Positions 4,229 through 5,014 of a DNA stretch of 5,014 nt are shown in pieces. Each line of letters starts with the position of its first letter. Positions within the stretch are counted from its first letter, which is position 1. A program made the translations under genes and the position numbers. Origin of the DNA: an uncultured Clostridia bacterium. Lineage in GTDB: Bacteria; Bacillota; Clostridia; Oscillospirales; Oscillospiraceae. Below the pieces are notes generated by a model that saw only the letters and a program-made list of their open reading frames with translations, had not been told where the DNA came from and did not search any database. The stretch covers positions 1 to 5,014 of the forward strand of contig CAMGCA010000168.1 of assembly GCA_946011705.1 (NCBI GenBank), read 5' to 3'.

Positions 4229-5014
4229 TCAGCCCTTCTGACTGATCCAGTCCAGAAAACCGCGTTCCAGTTTGGACATTGCGCACTGTGGTTTGTATAC
4301 CAGCGCGTTCTGATAGCGCATGCCGCCCTCCGCGCAGGGGCGCTGTACCAGCTTTGCCGCACACAGCAGCGGCTCCGGCAGCACCTCCTGCCAAAGATAC
4401 GCGTTTGGCAGTCCTTGCAAAAGCTGAAGCTGGGTAAGTCGGTCTACGGTATAAAGACCGTTTCTGTTGTCTGTTTCCGGGTAAAAGGTATCCCGATGCA
4501 AAAGTTCGGGATAGGTGTGCAGTTCCGCTTTTGAGATCTGTGGGTTTCCTGCCAGCGGATGCCTTTGGGAGAGGACGATTTGGTATTCCTCCCGGTTCAG
4601 AAGCCGCAGGGAAAGCTTCCGAGTCTGGGCCTGCTCGGAAAAATAATCTTGATACACGAAGCTGTAGCGAATCACAGCCACTTCCACCAGTCCGCAGCTC
4701 AGCATATCCAAAGCCTGACGGGGGTGACATTCCCGGATCACGGCATCTATGCCCTGTTCCGACGTGCAGCCGCACAGATACTGCTTTGTGAGTTCCAGAA
4801 AGCAATAGGATCTAGGCAGGCACACGCGAAAACGGTTGGGCTGGGCATTGTTCGGTCCCAGCCGTTCCACAAATTCCGCTTCCCGGAGAATGTTTCGGGC
4901 ATGGGACAGGAACTGCTCCCCTTTCTGCGTGGGACGGACGCCCTTTCGGGTGCGCTCAAAGATCGGAAAGCCCAAAGCGGCCTCCGTATCCCGCAGGATA
5001 CGGCTCAGGTTGGG
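4229..5014 (-). CDS. LysR-type transcriptional regulator (partial, N-terminus off the right edge)
   Basis: The 261 C-terminal residues of a LysR regulator; the frame is open to the window edge. It begins in the recognition helix of the winged helix-turn-helix (PNLSRILRDTEAALG), continues through the wing (FPIFERTRKGVRPTQKGEQFL) and linker helix (SHARNILREAEFVERL), and enters the effector domain with RFRVCLPRSYCFLELTKQYL. The usual LysR landmarks follow: an ECHPRQALDMLSCGLVEVAVIR stretch (first effector subdomain), YQIVLSQRHPLAG (hinge and second subdomain) and a C-terminal ERGFLDWI helix. Roughly 25-30 N-terminal residues are missing, judged from the usual spacing. It is only distantly similar to the LysR protein at 763-1674, and its sequence is rather divergent for the family, with an unusually short segment after RRL-type positions. 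Its promoter and target genes lie outside the window; it converges on DUF1638, so it is unlikely to share that gene's promoter. Confidence 0.88.
   Translation of the reverse strand, partial: PNLSRILRDTEAALGFPIFERTRKGVRPTQKGEQFLSHARNILREAEFVERLGPNNAQPNRFRVCLPRSYCFLELTKQYLCGCTSEQGIDAVIRECHPRQALDMLSCGLVEVAVIRYSFVYQDYFSEQAQTRKLSLRLLNREEYQIVLSQRHPLAGNPQISKAELHTYPELLHRDTFYPETDNRNGLYTVDRLTQLQLLQGLPNAYLWQEVLPEPLLCAAKLVQRPCAEGGMRYQNALVYKPQCAMSKLERGFLDWISQKG

Overview
The window looks like chromosomal DNA from a Gram-positive, low-to-mid GC anaerobe of the class Clostridia, most likely a gut Oscillospiraceae or Lachnospiraceae relative. This rests on the style of the proteins: a LysR regulator opening MNISYEAYRVFYYTAK, a NorM/DinF-type MATE transporter, a DUF1638 protein and a BAAT-type hydrolase. 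It also rests on the sigma-A type promoters. The genus is an inference and was not tested. Coding DNA in the centre is GC-rich, while the intergenic stretches are clearly AT-rich.

Layout, left to right. (1) Positions 2-436, minus strand: the first 145 codons of an alpha/beta hydrolase of the acyl-CoA thioesterase/BAAT C-terminal type, running off the left edge. It has a well-formed promoter (534-562), a GTTAG-N6-CTAAC palindrome over the predicted transcription start, and a perfect 20-bp inverted repeat in its leader (462-505). (2) Positions 541-762: AT-rich sequence with nothing further beyond the hydrolase -35 element. (3) Positions 763-1674, minus: a complete LysR-type regulator. (4) Positions 1675-1797: a short divergent promoter region. 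(5) Positions 1798-3171, plus: a complete 12-helix MATE efflux transporter. (6) Positions 3228-3881, plus: a DUF1638 protein, 56 bases after the transporter with no terminator between, so probably co-transcribed. (7) Positions 3882-4228: a convergent intergenic region with a strong 18-bp hairpin after DUF1638 and a second hairpin that reads as a terminator for the minus strand. (8) Positions 4229-5014, minus: a second LysR-type regulator whose N-terminal end lies beyond the right edge.

How the genes may work together: the divergent LysR/MATE pair is the classic arrangement in which a LysR protein controls its neighbour and itself, so the best-supported unit is LysR -> MATE + DUF1638. The substrate of the transporter and the biochemical role of DUF1638 cannot be read from the sequence. 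The pairing of DUF1638 with an exporter, without visible corrinoid or methyltransferase genes, is the least ordinary feature. The hydrolase and the right-hand LysR appear to be separate transcription units. I see no mobile element, CRISPR array, tRNA or rRNA, and no convincing previously undescribed system.
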